Translations under genes and position numbers: made by a program | Assembly: GCA_032717465.1 (NCBI GenBank) | Contig: CM064697.1 | Location: 1,278,501-1,342,500 of the forward strand | DNA length: 64,000 nt | Origin: Coenobita brevimanus | Taxonomy: Eukaryota; Arthropoda; Malacostraca; Decapoda; Coenobitidae | Reading direction: 5' to 3' | The notes under the pieces: model-generated | Database searches by the model: none | The model's input: only the letters and a program-made list of their open reading frames with translations | What the model was told of the DNA's origin: nothing | In this document: positions 21,465 through 33,316 of the stretch, piece after piece | Layout of the letters: each line of letters starts with the position of its first letter | How positions within the stretch are numbered: position 1 is the stretch's first letter

Positions 21465-22207
21465 ATGGCCGCACCACAGCAAGAAGATCCCCAGCCGAGG
21501 AATATTTTCCGAAGAAGGGACGTGCTTAACGAGCTCAGTGATGCTGAGCTTATCAAGAGATACCGGCTAGACAGGGACGGTATTTTGTATGTCACCAATC
21601 TTGTGAGGGAAGCCTTATCAAGTGACACCAAGAGGAGAAACCCACTCACCCCGGAGCTTAAGGTCATCATAACACTACGTTATCTTGCTACCGGAAAAAT
21701 GCAAATGTGCAGCAGCGACGACCTCGGCCCATCACAACCCGCCATCAGCAGAGCCATCACCCAGACCATTGGCGCCCTTGCAGACATAAACATTATCAAG
21801 CAGTTCATCAGTTTTCCCACCACCCAACAAGTTACTGAGGCGAACAAGGCAGACTTCTTCAACATCGCTAATTTCCCCGGGGTTATTGGTGCCATTGATG
21901 GGACACACATAAGGATTGTGGCACCGAAGGAGCAGGAAGACGTGTTTGTCAACCGCAAGGGATATCATAGTATTAATGTACCGGTAGTATTCGATGCCAG
22001 CTATCGAATATTGGATATCTTTGCAAAATGGCCTGGCTCAGTGCATGATGCACGTATTTTGAATGGTAGTGGAGTGGCAGCATTGTTCGAGAGAGGATAT
22101 GTGCCACCAAGTAGTCACTTGCTGGGAGACAGTGGATATCCCAGCAAGCCATGGCTCCTGACACCATACTTGCGACCTCTGCCTGGACCTCAATCACGCT
22201 ATAATAG
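21465..22207 (+). CDS. PIF/Harbinger (HARBI1-like) transposase, first coding exon
   Basis: This is a DDE-superfamily (DDE_Tnp_4) nuclease exon of 247 codons plus two bases. It opens MAAPQQEDPQPRNIFRRRDV. A helix-turn-helix-like region lies around residues 60-110 (RNPLTPELKVIITLRYLATG, ...GPSQPAISRAI). The catalytic fold follows: NFPGVIGAIDGTHIRIVAP (first Asp), NRKGYHSINVPVVFDASYRI, WPGSVHDARI and LLGDSGYPSKPWLLTPYL (second Asp). The exon stops at AAT AG|GTAAGC. The third acidic residue of the triad should lie in a following exon that I cannot find before 23.3 kb. The frame is uninterrupted, so the copy is either recent or a domesticated gene. Confidence 0.9.
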
Positions 22208-23340
22208 GTAAGCAGATTTTTTATTTATTTATTTATTATATTTGTTATGTGCTCCCCAGTGAAGATCATGTTGAACGCGAGATCAGCTAATAATTTTGTA
22301 GTTTAGTTAGGTTTAGCAGACATTACTTGTTGGAATTGGCAAACTGAACCAATCACATCATTTACCCATTATATACAGAGTTCGGGCTTCACAGGACTTG
22401 TAGGGCTAGCCCCAGCAGGTTAGGTTAAGTATGGACCCAAAAAATATTAAATAATAAATAATTAAATAAATATAAGAAAATAATAATAATGGGATAGGTA
22501 AAGTTTAAACTGGTCGAAAAAATAATACTTTAGGTTTAGGTTAGTGTAAAAAAATATGAAAATATTAAATAAACCAGAAACAGATTATATAAATATATAA
22601 CTCAACCTAACCCAGATGAACTGGTTATTGTCCCATTGCTGTCCATAGCAATGAACATTTTCTTTAACAAAACCCATAGTACATAAATTTAGTTTAGCAC
22701 CACAGGGCTTATGGGGTTAGCCCAAGCAGGTTAGGTTTAGTCTAATACAATATTATTTATAACTATATAATGTGATAAGTTATTCACAATTTACGTAAAC
22801 CTATGACTCAAATCATAATAGTTATAATATATTAGTTTCCCATATACTTTTTCCAAGCTTGGTTTTCTTTGAAATATATTTATTGCACAAAGAATGCAAG
22901 ATTGTATTAAATTTATCAAACTTATTATATATTTACAATATATAATATGGTATATATTAATCACGGAGCTTTAAAATTGGATTATGCAGTCTAAAATATC
23001 TGATCTATGCAATTTTTCTCAAATTCGAATGTTCAGAGTATCGAAACTCGGAATAAATGTTTGTATACATTGAGAAGTGTCCGTGAACTGTGGCTAAATC
23101 CTGTGTTGTTTTCGGCTTTATTTGAATGTATTGGTTTCAGTGGTTGTATAGACGTTACTACGTTCCGGCATATTGCTAGCCACCTCACTTTACCTGTTCA
23201 TTTTTGTTTTTACGGATGTGAGATCTAGCCTATATTTTATACAAAGAGTCGGCAGTACTTAGTTGGTTCAGTCGACACTCGACTGTCAGAACTGAATGTC
23301 ATTTCCCTTTTATAGGCTATTCTACAATAATACATTTGCG
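22208..23340. other. AT-rich stretch after the Harbinger exon
   Basis: No coding continuation is visible. The phrase AGCAGGTTAGGTT recurs at about 22418 and 22726 with similar flanks (GGGCTAGCCC / GGGTTAGCCC), suggesting a diverged 310-bp duplication. An open 73-codon stretch at 23007 has no recognised domain. Confidence 0.4.
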
Positions 23341-23365
23341 GATATCAGCCATCAGCCACTCAGGT

Positions 23366-23530
23366 GATGAAAAGGTCATCTAAAAATCCTCAGGGACAGG
23401 GTGACAAGGAAATTCTTTCGCACCTGCGCCTCCAAAGATGACTCAGATGAGTGCCAAGAAGTGGCTGTTGTTGAGAATGAGGTGCCAGAAGCAACCCCAG
23501 ATAACCCCAAAGCTGAACCCATTCAGACAT
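23366..23530 (+). pseudogene. Possible C-terminal remnant of the Harbinger transposase
   Basis: An open stretch after two stops reads HLKILRDRVTRKFFRTCASK then DDSDECQEVAVVENEVPEAT and PDNPKAEPIQT, ending at a good donor ACAT|GTAAGT. LRDRVTRKFF resembles the R(D/Q)-x-(L/I)-x-x-x-(Y/F)F end seen in HARBI1-type proteins, and the acidic tail would fit. It is not connected to the first exon by any segment I can identify. Confidence 0.3.
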
Positions 23531-23539
23531 GTAAGTAGC

Positions 23540-24000
23540 CCTATATCAAACTTTTTCAGTAGTCATTTTATGAAGCTTAGGCCAGGATTTTTTTAATTGA
23601 TTTATTTTTAAATTGGCTAGGCCTAGGCTATTTCTCAGTGTTGCAAATATATTGTCCTAAACGTACAGAGTGGGAAAGTGTACGGCTTTGTTTTCCTATC
23701 AGTACCGGTAATGGAAGATAAATCTTGGCAATTATATCTATATACATTGAACTTCTTTGAATTATCAAATTTAATATGGTAAGTCTAAGAAACCGTAATG
23801 ATACCACATAATACTAGCAGTTTAAGAAAAACTTATCTGCAAAAAAGCTTTATACAATTACCTTGTACACATTATATCATAAGGTTTACTGATACCTAGT
23901 ATTAGGCCCATCAATATTCATGTGTCTTATAAGTTTCTTATTAATAGCCTGTGAGACCTTATTTTACTTTTTCTTCATCTATAGGCCTCAAAAATTCCCC
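23540..24000. other. Unassigned AT-rich sequence
   Basis: Nothing recognised. Confidence 0.4.
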
Positions 24001-24019
24001 TAAAACTGCTCAATTTCCG

Positions 24020-24151
24020 AAAAAATTTCCGGGGGGGCTTACAGCGCCCCCCTGTACCCCCCAGCTGCATAGGCTCGCTTCGCTCACCCCCCCCCCTCTG
24101 CCTACACCAGGGCCACAGCCCCCCCAAAATCTGACCCCTGGTGATGCCACT
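24020..24151. mobile_element. Possible hAT-like terminus, one end only
   Basis: A C-rich segment ends CCCCTGGTGATGCCACTG at 24151; its complement, CAGTGGCATCACCAGGGG, looks like a hAT-type terminus. No partner end is found upstream, so this is a fragment at best. Confidence 0.35.
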
Positions 24152-24770
24152 GACTGTCCACTCATCCTTTTCTTTCCTGTAATGTGTCTGTTACTCTGTC
24201 ATAGTAGCTCAACAGATTAGTACCTAACACATGGTTTTCCTTTTCTGAAACCAAACTGTCTTTCTGTTATGATATTGTGCTCTTCTAGATGATTTACCCA
24301 AGCTTTTCTTATAAGCTTTTCTAATACCTTGCTTACAACACTGGTTAGTGATACTGGTCAGTGGTTCAGTGGATTTTGTCTATTCCCATTCTTGAATAAG
24401 GAAACAATGTTTGCTTTCTTCCAAATATCAGGTAGTTTACCTTGTCTCAAGGATTTCTTGAAAATTAAAGATAATGGTTTACTTAACTTCTTTGCACATT
24501 CATGTATCACCCAACATGAAATTTCATCAGGACCATTTGCTTTTCCTTTGTCTAATTTACTTAACTCCTCCTGTATTACTTTTTCTGATATTTGTATATC
24601 TGGTAGTGTGTGTGGGCATGCATGTTCCACATAGCCCCTCTAAAAAATTTTTTCTTTAAAAACTGATTGGAAATTCTTTAGTGCTTCACAAATATCCTTC
24701 TCTTGTGTATAGGTGATTCCCTTGTCCGTAATGGATTGTATTTTATTTTTTACTTTGTGTGTGTGTGTGT
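24140..24770 (-). mobile_element. CR1-like non-LTR RT fragment (N-terminal RT motifs)
   Basis: On the minus strand: ITDKGITYTQEKDICEALKN, FQSVFKEKIF, then LPDIQISEKVIQEELSKLDK, GKANGPDEISCWVIHECAKK, LSLIFKKSLRQGKLPDIWKK, ANIVSLFKNGNRQNPLNH, a stop, PVSLTSVVSKVLEKLIR, ITERQFGFRKGKPCV and, after a frameshift, NLLSYYDRVTDTLQERKG. These are RT motifs 1-2 of the CR1/Rex type (KA-x-GPD, PVSLTSV-x-K-x-(L/M)E). The fragment ends before the catalytic box. Confidence 0.85.
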
Positions 24771-25264
24771 GTGTGTGTCTAATGAGAGAGGAGGGGGAGG
24801 AAAGGGGGGGATGGAGGGGAGAGAGGAGGTAAGGAGGGATGGAGGGGAGAGAGGAGGTAAGGGGGGATGGAGGAAAAGTGTTTTTCAAGGAGGAGGAAGA
24901 GGGAAGGAAGATTGATGACAAGAGATGGAGAGAGAAGGAGGAGAGAGGAAGGAAAGAAAAAAAGAAAAAGAAAGGAGAGGTGGAGGAAAGATGGGGGGGG
25001 AACTAGTGGGGGTGGAGGGAAGGGAGGATGTAAGGAGGGAGAGGGACAGGAGGAAGAGTGCTTTTCAGGGAGGAGGAAGAGATGGAAGAAAGAAGGAAGA
25101 CATAGGAGAAGAAAGGAGAGAGAGAGAGAGAGAGAGTTGGAGGAAAGAGGGGGGGAGAACTAGTGGGGTTGGAGGGAAGGGAGGATGTCAGGAGGGAGGA
25201 GAATTGGAGGAAGAGTGCTTTTCAGGGAGGAGGAAGGGGTGAAAGGAAAAAGGAAGACAAGGAG

Positions 25265-25309
<45 letters not shown>

Positions 25310-25420
25310 GGAGGAAAGAGGGGCTGTGAAGGGAGGGAGGAGGTGGTGGAGGTGGGGAGGAAACTAGGGGGGGGGAGGGAGGGAGGGAAGGAATGTGGGG
25401 GTGGATGGAATGTGCCGGCT
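24770..25420. repeat. Polypurine tract with ~155-180-bp repeat units
   Basis: After (GT)n at 24760-24778 the + strand is almost purely A/G for about 600 bp. The phrase GGAGGAAGAGTGCTTTTCAG begins near 24868 (variant), 25051 and 25207, marking three imperfect units. (GA)n runs lie at 25114-25135 and 25268-25308. Open frames here are low-complexity artefacts. Confidence 0.85.
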
Positions 25421-26074
25421 TTTGGTCAGTCAGTCAGGCTCCAGCAGTCACAGGGGAAGGGGATGCAATTTTGGTAAGATATTTTTCCCTTCTTTTTCCA
25501 GTAATTACCTTTCTCTCTCCATTAATTGCTTTTGTGGTGATGATATTGATTTTAATGTGTATTGTAAACAGGCCTGAGTGTTTCTAAAGCATACTCATGA
25601 TTGAAAGGTAAGAACAGACAGAGCTGGGTGTGAACTCTGGGGTGGGGTGTATGTATGTGGAGCTTGGGGTGTGTATGTGTAGTTTTTTGGGTGTGTGTGT
25701 GTGTAGATTGGGGTGTATGTGTGGTTTGGATTGTGTTTGTGGAGATTTTGTGTGTGTGTGTAGATTTGGGGGTTACTGTGTGGAGTTTGGGGTATCTGTG
25801 TGTGTGGAATTGTGGTTTTGTTTGTGTATGGATATTTTGATATTTTTTGTGATTTTCTTGTGATGGCTTATAAGGAATATTCTTTTTCAGGAGTGAGAGT
25901 TGGGGAGAAGGCAGCCTGATAATGAAGAAGAGAAAAAAAGATCTGGAGGGTTCAGTAATTGGCCATGTAGCTGTAGAGAGACTGCTACCACAACCACAAC
26001 TACCACAACCACAACCATCTTTGGGGGACATTTAATTGGATACTTACTAGGTGAATATGCCAGAACCTTCTCAA

Positions 26075-26111
<37 letters not shown>

Positions 26112-26170
26112 TTATGCATGCTACCTGGAGGGGTTAGGTATATAACTTTCCCAGCTAATTTATAAAAATA
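25421..26170. repeat. GT-rich and other simple sequence
   Basis: GT-rich imperfect repeats at 25627-25860, an ACCACAACC repeat at 25986-26018, and (TTA)n at 26078-26112. No gene seen. Confidence 0.7.
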
Positions 26171-28345
26171 ATTTGAGTTTTTAGTGACAGACCCCCAGCC
26201 TTCACAGTTTATGGCCAAGTGTAGCCTGATTGGGAGGGTAATTTTGACTAGTAACCAAGGAGACATTGCATACTCATGAACAGGGCTTTCTGTAAAATCT
26301 CTAACCCCTTTTCTGTTAATGGCCAGGTGTAGTCAGATTGGGAGGGTAATTTTGACTAGTAACCAAGGAGACTCATGACCAAGGCTGTTCGTAAAGATCC
26401 CTAACCTCTTTTCGGTTACTGTATGGCCAAGTGTAGAGATTGGAAAGGTAATTTTGACTAGTAACCAAGGAAACTCATGACCAAGGCTGTTCGTAAAGAT
26501 CCCTAACCCCTTTTCAGTTACTTTATGGCCAAGTGTAGTCATATTGGAAGGGTAATTTTGACTAGTAACCAAGGAGCTTCATGACCAAGGCTGTTCTTAA
26601 AGATCCCTAACCCCTTTTCAGTTACTTTTTGGCCAGGTGTAGTCAGATTAAATCATTCCATAACTAAGGTTCATAAAATTCCTTGCAAAGACTATGTAAA
26701 GATTCCTAACTCCCTTTTAGTTACTTTATTGCTGTGTAGTCAGATTGAGATGGTAATTTGGGCTAGTAACCAAGGAGACTCATTCTTTAACTAAGGCTAA
26801 AATTCCGCGCTAGAATAATGTAAAGATCCTTATGCCTTTTTTCAGTTAATTTATGGCCAAGTGTAGAGATTGGAAAAGTAATTTTGACTATTAACCAAGG
26901 AGACTCATGACCAATGCTCTTTATATACTGTATTTCTGACCCTTTTATTCAGTTACTTCTTGGCCAAGTGTTGTCAGATTGGAAAGGTAATTTTGACTAG
27001 TAACCAAGGAGACTCATTCCCTAAGACTCAAATTTCATGCGACAACTTTCCAAAGATCCCTAACTCCTAACTCCTTTTCAGTTAATGCCAGGTGTAGTCA
27101 GATTAATGCTTTTGATGCATATTTTGACTAGTAACCAAGGAGACTTATTCCCTAACCAAGGCTCAAATTCCATGCAGCAACTATTCAGAGATCTCTAATT
27201 CCTTTTCAGTCAGTGGTTGGCCAGGTGTAGCTAGATTGGAAAGAGAATTTTGACTAGTAACCAAGGAGACTCATGACCAAGGCCCTGTGTAATGATCCCT
27301 AGCCTGATTTCAGCTACTTTATGGACAGGTGTCAGATTGGGAGGGTAATTTTGACTAGTAACCAAGGAGACACAACCAAGGCCCTACATATTGATCCTTA
27401 GCCTAATTTCAGTTACTTTTTGGCTAAGTGTAGGCAGATAGGAATGGTAATTTTGACTAGTAACCACGGAGACTCATTCCCTAACTAAGGCTAGTATTCC
27501 ATACAGGAACTATGTAAAGATCCCTCACCCCTTTTCAATAAGCTGATGGCAAGTAGTAGTCAGATTGATGGTAATTTTGACTAGTAACCAAGGAGACATT
27601 CCTTACTCATGACCAAGGAGGCTCTTCATAATTTTGTTAGTTTATGGCAAAGCTGTCAGATTTGGGGGGTAATTCTGGCTAGTAACCAAGGAGACTCATT
27701 CTTGACTCATGACCAAGGCTTTGTAAAGCTCCCTAGCCCCTTTTCAGTTAATTGATGGCCAGGTGTAGTCAGATTGGGAGGGCAGTTTTGACTAATAACC
27801 AAGGAGACTGTCACAATAGCTTTGCCCAGGTGTTCATTCCTTTGTATATTATTTCACATAGCGCATTGGCAGAAAAAAAGCAATGGTATGGCTGTACATT
27901 CATCCCATAGCACTTCTTTGTGACTAGCATCATGTTCTAGTGTTTATCTGATAACAGTTCAGCATTCAGGATGGAGAGATGGCAATTTTAGGCCAAGGTA
28001 GAGTAAAAGCAAGCTAGTAACCAAGGAGACTCATAGCACTTGTTCAGGACTAGCATCAAATTTTAGTTGTAAATTGGAATAGTAACCAAGGAGACTCATC
28101 CCTGACTCAGAACCACAGCTCATCAGATGCAACCAAATATTCGTATTTTTTGTGGGAGTGACCAGTCAGATTTTAGTAGTTGTAAATTGGAATAGTAACC
28201 AAGGAGACTCATTCCTAACTCATAACTACAGCTCGTCAGATGCAACCAAATATTCGTATTTTTTGTGGGAGTGACCAGTCAGATTTTAGTAGTTGTAAAT
28301 TGGAATAGTAACCAAGGAGACTCAATCCTAACTCATAACTATAGC
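26170..28345 (+). repeat. Degenerate ~105-bp tandem array with invariant AGTAACCAAGGAGACTCAT core
   Basis: At least 18 units. Core positions are approximately 26251, 26359, 26461, 26565, 26766, 26891, 26999, 27131, 27257, 27357, 27461, 27583, 27682, 27795, 28014, 28083, 28195 and 28308. A typical unit reads CAGTTACTTTATGGCCAAGT, GTAGTCAGATTGGGAGGG, TAATTTTGACTAGTAACCAA, GGAGACTCATGACCAAGGCT and AAAGATCCCTAACCCC. Spacing is mostly 100-132 bp. Flanks drift in length and sequence, but the core is nearly constant. The last three units form a cleaner 113-bp subarray with a different body. No protein is encoded. Confidence 0.92.
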
Positions 28346-29120
28346 TCGTCAGATGCAAACACATCTTGGTATTCTTTTGCAGGAGTGACTGATTCAGAAG
28401 TGGCTATAGGTATAAAAACAACTTTCACTTTGAATACCTGGCTGTAACAAAATTTTATTAGAATATGATGCTCTGCCCTTCTTTTTTGGTTTAAAATATC
28501 ATAGCATCATGAATTTTGAATTGTAACTGTAGATGAGTAGAATGTTGGTAGTCATGGAGAAGTGCTGTGGAAAGAGTACTCTATAGCATTACCTTGTTCT
28601 GCCACTGAACTGTGAGATGGACTGCGTAAGGCAAAATATAGGCCAAATAGAAGGTAGAAGTAGTGCTATATACTGTATAACTGTCTACTCTAAATGTGAA
28701 TAATTTGTATTATATTCCTACTATCATTGCAGTGGTGTTCCTGTGGCGGCCTTGGGTTTGTGTGGGTGTAAGTGAAGTACAAGAAAGCAGGGTTCCAGAG
28801 AGATGGCAGCGTGATGGCGGTTCAAGAGGAGTGAAGGGAGACTGCCTGGAGAACTCAGAGTAGCAGAGGGGCCACGACTGGTTGGAGAGGTTGAAATCTG
28901 TTGTGATGGGTATAGTACTGTCTCCTGTCTCTCCAGTCTGTTTTTCCTGTCTCTTGTCTTTGTCCCTCTTGTCTCTCTCTTGTCTGTCTCTCTTGTCTGT
29001 CTCTCATGTTTGTCTGTCTTATCTGTCTCTTTTCTGTCTTTCTCTTTTCTGTCACTCCTGTTTGTCTGTTAGTGTAGGCAGGTAACTATGGAGGGTTGAA
29101 TTGAGCAAGGACACTCATTC
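28346..29120. other. Unassigned, with a CT/TGTCTC-rich tract
   Basis: A copy of the GTCATGGAGAAGTGCTGTGG word lies at 28551. A TCTCTTGTCTGTC simple repeat runs 28920-29075. No gene is recognised. Confidence 0.45.
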
Positions 29121-29129
29121 TTACATTAT

Positions 29130-29435
29130 AGCCAAGGATGAGATGGAGGGATGGAGTGGAGAGATGGGAGGGGGTGTTAGTTGGAGGGATGGAGTGGAGA
29201 GATGGGAGGGGGTGTTAGTTGGAGGGATGGAGAGTAGATACAAGTAGATATGGGAGAGAGAATATGTGTATGAGGGAGGAGTGTGGGTAGATATGGTGGA
29301 GGGAGGGTGTGAGTTGGAGGGATGGAGATGAGAGAGGGGGTGTGAGTTGGAGGGATGGCACAGGACTGGACAGTGTGGAGGATATTTGTGGCCACACCTT
29401 ACAGGATTAAGATGTCTGGCAATAGATAGATTAGA
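29130..29435 (+). repeat. Minisatellite from the RTE 3' ORF end, with RTE tail
   Basis: GATGGAGGGATGGAGTGGAG and GGGGGTGTTAGTTGGAGGGA-type phrases repeat about five times; both come from the end of the RTE ORF (MRWRDGVERYMREGGVSW). The block closes with a normal RTE end: GTGGCCACACCTTACAGGAT and TCTGGCAATAGATAGATT at about 29415. Confidence 0.75.
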
Positions 29436-29779
29436 TAGATATATAACTGAATTTCCATCAAGCACACTGTATTGATGTGGAAGTGGTAATGTCCAGTGAA
29501 AACATATAGTAACCAAGGAGACTCATTCCTACCTCCATAACTATAAAATTAATGAAACTGTAATCAATTAAGTACTAAATTTGTGAGAATGGGCCAGTTC
29601 CATCAGATGAAGGACAGACAACAGTATAGCCAACTGGCAAGATTATTTTTTCCTTGGTTAAGAAATCTAAGTGAGATGGAAGCACCGATTTTAGCCCATA
29701 AATTGGTATAGCTTTTTGTCCTTTTGTGGAGGGATACAGCTCAATGCCAGATTGACATTACCTTGCCTGTACACCTTTC
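29436..29779. other. Unassigned, one core-motif copy
   Basis: AGTAACCAAGGAGACTCATT occurs at 29508. The rest is unassigned. Confidence 0.5.
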
Positions 29780-29787
29780 CCATAGCC

Positions 29788-30235
29788 TAGAAGTCAGCAA
29801 CCCTTAAAGCTACAAGAGCCATTTGTTTTAAAGTTTCATAAAAATGTAGTACTCTTGGAGCCGCAATAAAAAAAATTCTGAAACTGAAATTTGCGGTATT
29901 CTAAACAAAACATTACGGTGATAGTGTTTGATCTACTTGTAGTATAGATCTTTTGTTTCATAAAAATGTAGTACTCTTGGAGCCGCAATACAGAAAATTC
30001 TCATAAACCGAAATCTGCAGTATTCTAAATCTAAACAAAACATTACGGTGATATTGTTTGATCTGCTTGTAGTATAGATCTTATCAAAGCTGAATGGAAA
30101 ATCTAATGTTGCCTTGCATGTGTAATATGATGCCTTTGTTCTGAAAGAATAAATGGTTATTCATGAAGCTTCTGGAGCCACAAAAGTGTCCTAAGAGCCG
30201 CGTGTGGCTTCTGAGCCGCAGGTTGCCAACCTCTG
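29788..30235. mobile_element. hAT-type MITE with 8-bp target duplication
   Basis: 448 bp flanked by a perfect 8-bp repeat CCATAGCC (29780-29787 and 30236-30243), the hAT hallmark. Termini TAGAAGTCAGCAACC and the complement CAGAGGTTGGCAACC match at 11 of 15 positions, and the right end continues GCGGCTCAGAAGCC. An internal segment of about 110 bp starting TTTCATAAAAATGTAGTACT is present twice (from 29842 and 29955). No coding capacity. Confidence 0.92.
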
Positions 30236-30364
30236 CCATAGCCCTTCTTCAGCATAATTAACAAGTCATTTAGGTACAGGTGTTAGAGCAGTTAACATAC
30301 TATACAGTAGACTATGCAAGAAAGATTAGGGAACAGTTGGTACGTTATGACCTAAGTTTTATCC

Positions 30365-30890
30365 AGTGTGGGTGAAGGCATTGGTAAAGTATATATCTAC
30401 AGAGGTGCAGTCATAGAAATTTACTGTCCATTGCATTGGGCATGTGGAGAGAATGAAGGATGGCAACTGGATGCAGCGGGGGAGAGGTGTGAGTGTTGAG
30501 GGTAGAGTTAAGGGGTAGATTGAGATGGTTTTGGGAGGAAGGATAGGGCTGGAGTGTATTGGTGTGATGAGAAGGGGGTAGACTGAGATAGTTTGGGAGG
30601 AAGGATGGGACTGGAGTGTAGTGGTGTTGTGATTAGGAGGGGTAGAGTGAGATGGTTTGGGCATGTGGAGAGGATGGGGGATGACATTTGGGTGGGGAGG
30701 GTGAGAGGTGTGAACATGGAAGGTAAAGTTGAGACGCCGACTGAAAGACCAGGTTTGAAGTCGGTGCCCTCAGGGATAAAGGGCTGGACAGAGAAGCTGC
30801 TAGAGATCAAGCAGCATGGAGAACTGCCATTAGGTGATCAAGGCTGATATATGGAAGCATCTTGGAGTTTTTATAAATATTTTTTTCTTT
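30365..30890 (+). mobile_element. Non-LTR RT 3' fragment, family B
   Basis: It repeats FGHVERM(G/K)D(D/G)-x-W(V/M) and RRRMGLECIGV-type phrases, with a local triplication of the ...GRKDGTGVYWCDEKG-like segment. It ends TTAGGTGATCAAGGCTGATA and CATCTTGGAG. Inactive. Confidence 0.7.
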
Positions 30891-32135
30891 CCAAGGAAAG
30901 TGTAAATATCTGCTCTTGGAGAGCTTTGAGTGATTTTATGAAATACAAAGCTGCTCAGCCTGAACTTTTGTTGATTTATCATGTCAGCCATTGCCTAAGC
31001 TGACTATTGGGTGCATTTCAGTTTGACTTGAAGGAAGCATTGTAGTGGCTTATGAAATACAAAGTTGCTCAGCTTGAAATTTTGATGTGATTTGATAGGT
31101 CAGCTGTTGCATCAGCTGATTATTAAACAGTTGTCAGTTTTGGCCATAAGGAGGCATTTTAATACAAGTTTCACTTTCTGAGTTTGAAAGAGAAACTTAA
31201 ATATTGACTGCGGTCTGTGCAGATAGGCTCTTGTTGTTTAGGTACAGAATTTAAACTTGTGATCTTGAGTTTAGGTAATCCAGTTGGCTGGTGTTTGAAG
31301 GTTAGGTGTGTGTGTGTGTGTGTGTGTGATTAGGTCAGTGGGTGTAGGTGTAGAGTAGGTTTGTGGGTGTTGTAGGTTAGGTCAGTGGGTGTGGGTGTAG
31401 GTAAAAGCACAGCTAATGTGTTGTTGTATTTGCAGGAAACAGATGGCGTCCAACAAGATCTATGAAGAAGATACCAAGATGGCAAGATGAAGCCAGCTGG
31501 GTTGAGGAATATGCTGTATGTGTGAAGAAGATTGGTAATGTGTTAAAACTGCATCTCAATCATTTTGCTTTAACTTGGCCTTAAAATACCTTGCTAGTCA
31601 TGAAGAAGTGCTGTGGAAAGGTTTCAACGACCTAAAATTACCATCTTTGAATCATGTTTAGCTATACTGTCTTAGATCAAAATTAGTGATCTTAGTCATG
31701 CAGTGCAGTGGAAAGGTTGTAGAGCCAGTGATTGTGTCTTTTCTACTGAACTAAGTTAAGTCAGCTGTCAAAGGATATGTCTTGGCCAAGTTTAAGTGAA
31801 AGAACTGTAGTTGTGTACAGAAAGTCCTCGTTTATGCTAGTCCTGAAGTGCTGTTTTCATGTACGTTAAATCCAAGTAATTGTCAGTGTGTTCCCTGGCT
31901 GGTTTATATGGTAGTGCTGAAGTGATGTATTTTATGGCCAGGCTTATCTGAACAGGAACATGTTGGTCTGCTGGCTGCATTGGCCCTTATCCTGTAGTCC
32001 ACCATTTTCCTTTATGGGATGATAGGGAGGTATTAGACTAGTAACCAAGGAGACTCGTGTACTCCACCATCCTTGGAGGATAAGGGAGGGAATTGGGGCA
32101 TGTTTTGTTTGATGGCATTGTGAATTGAAGTACGT
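30891..32135. other. Unassigned, with (GT)n and motif copies
   Basis: (GT)n at 31303-31328. AGTCATGAAGAAGTGCTGTG at 31597. The core motif ACTAGTAACCAAGGAGACTC lies at 32037. Two similar segments around 30910-31000 and 31030-31130 (AAATACAAAG(C/T)TGCTCAGC) look like a diverged duplication. No gene. Confidence 0.45.
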
Positions 32136-32139
32136 TGTT

Positions 32140-32545
32140 GATCAACCCCAGTCAGCCTGGCCAAGCAGACCCATCAACCACAGGCAAGCAACAGACTTGC
32201 CACCTCATTTAGTGAACCAGTGTTCCCCTGTGGCAGACAGAGCCCTGCAACGGCAAGGTGCGTTGAATAGTGTGGAGGTTTGGTTCCTGGATGGATGCTG
32301 CATTTGCATAATCCAGTTAACGTGAGCACCATAGCAGGCCCCACATCACTCCATTATTTGGTGATATGGTTACCACCCAACATTGTAAATGGTTTCTTGG
32401 GCTGCAGGAAACCATTAGGCCTGTCACCTGGTGTAAAACCACATGAAGTGGAAAGAAGAGAAAAAGTGACAGGAAGGAAAGGGAGACGTAGGGAGTGAGG
32501 ACAAACAGAATGATAAAGTTGAAGGAAGAATAGGTAGTACTACAG
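32140..32545 (-). mobile_element. Composite SINE, type C
   Basis: Same order as 18830-19215: body with GGCCAAGCAGACCCATCAAC, GGTTCCTGGATGGATGC, TGGTTACCACCCAACATTGT, hairpin at 32387-32417, then purine-rich head. Confidence 0.65.
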
Positions 32546-33285
32546 TGCAACCTCAAAAGTTTGCAAACCTCTAAAGTTCAATTGCCCTAATTTATGAAAA
32601 TGTCATTTTTATTTCCCAAACTTAGCTCAGAAATAAGCAGAGACTAGTAAAAAAAAAAAATTCCTAGCTACACCCATCTGGTACTGATGACCTCACCATA
32701 AAGTGTGGGGTCACCCATAATAATAATTTCCTTTCCTCCTCTTGGGTGAGCTCTTTCTTATTTGAGTCAGTTTTATCTTATCCAAATTTGACCATAATTG
32801 TGGCTTCAAACAGGTGTCCTGGCTTTACCAATTAGTGCAGTGCTGGGAACAAAAATGATGCAGTATAAGAATGCAGCCACAAGTACTTAGTGTGTGTGTT
32901 GTGAAATGATTGGTGATGGAAACTACCATGTATGACAAATTTGACAGTTCTCAGTGCTGTACCAACTGAAACTAGAGTAAATAACTCATTGCAGGTTTTG
33001 TCAAAGATAGTGGTGGTGTTAAACCTGACAGTGTATGACATTACAAAGCAGTGTGATAAGGTTTTTAAGTTTTTGAGTGGAATTATGGTAAATATTCCTT
33101 TATCACACAACACTATGCAACACCACTTGTCAGACATCAACTGATTTTATTCACTTTTGACAGAAGCATAATTGTTGGTAGGCAGCAGTCTTAGTGTAAT
33201 TCTAATTGATCATTTGCATCACAGTTAAACCACTGTGCAATATATTTTTGAGTAGATATAAACCACCACCATCTTCCCTTTTTTT

Positions 33286-33316
<31 letters not shown>

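Noticed and set aside
24867..25477. Gly/Arg/Glu-rich open frames on the + strand
   Set aside because: Low-complexity translation of the polypurine tract.
26170..28345. Considered as a CRISPR array, because a short invariant repeat alternates with variable sequence
   Set aside because: The DNA is eukaryotic, spacers are 80-110 bp and related to each other, and no cas genes exist.
26170..28345. Considered as a cluster of box C/D snoRNA genes
   Set aside because: No consistent C box (RTGATGA) and D box (CTGA) pair with terminal stems occurs in the units.
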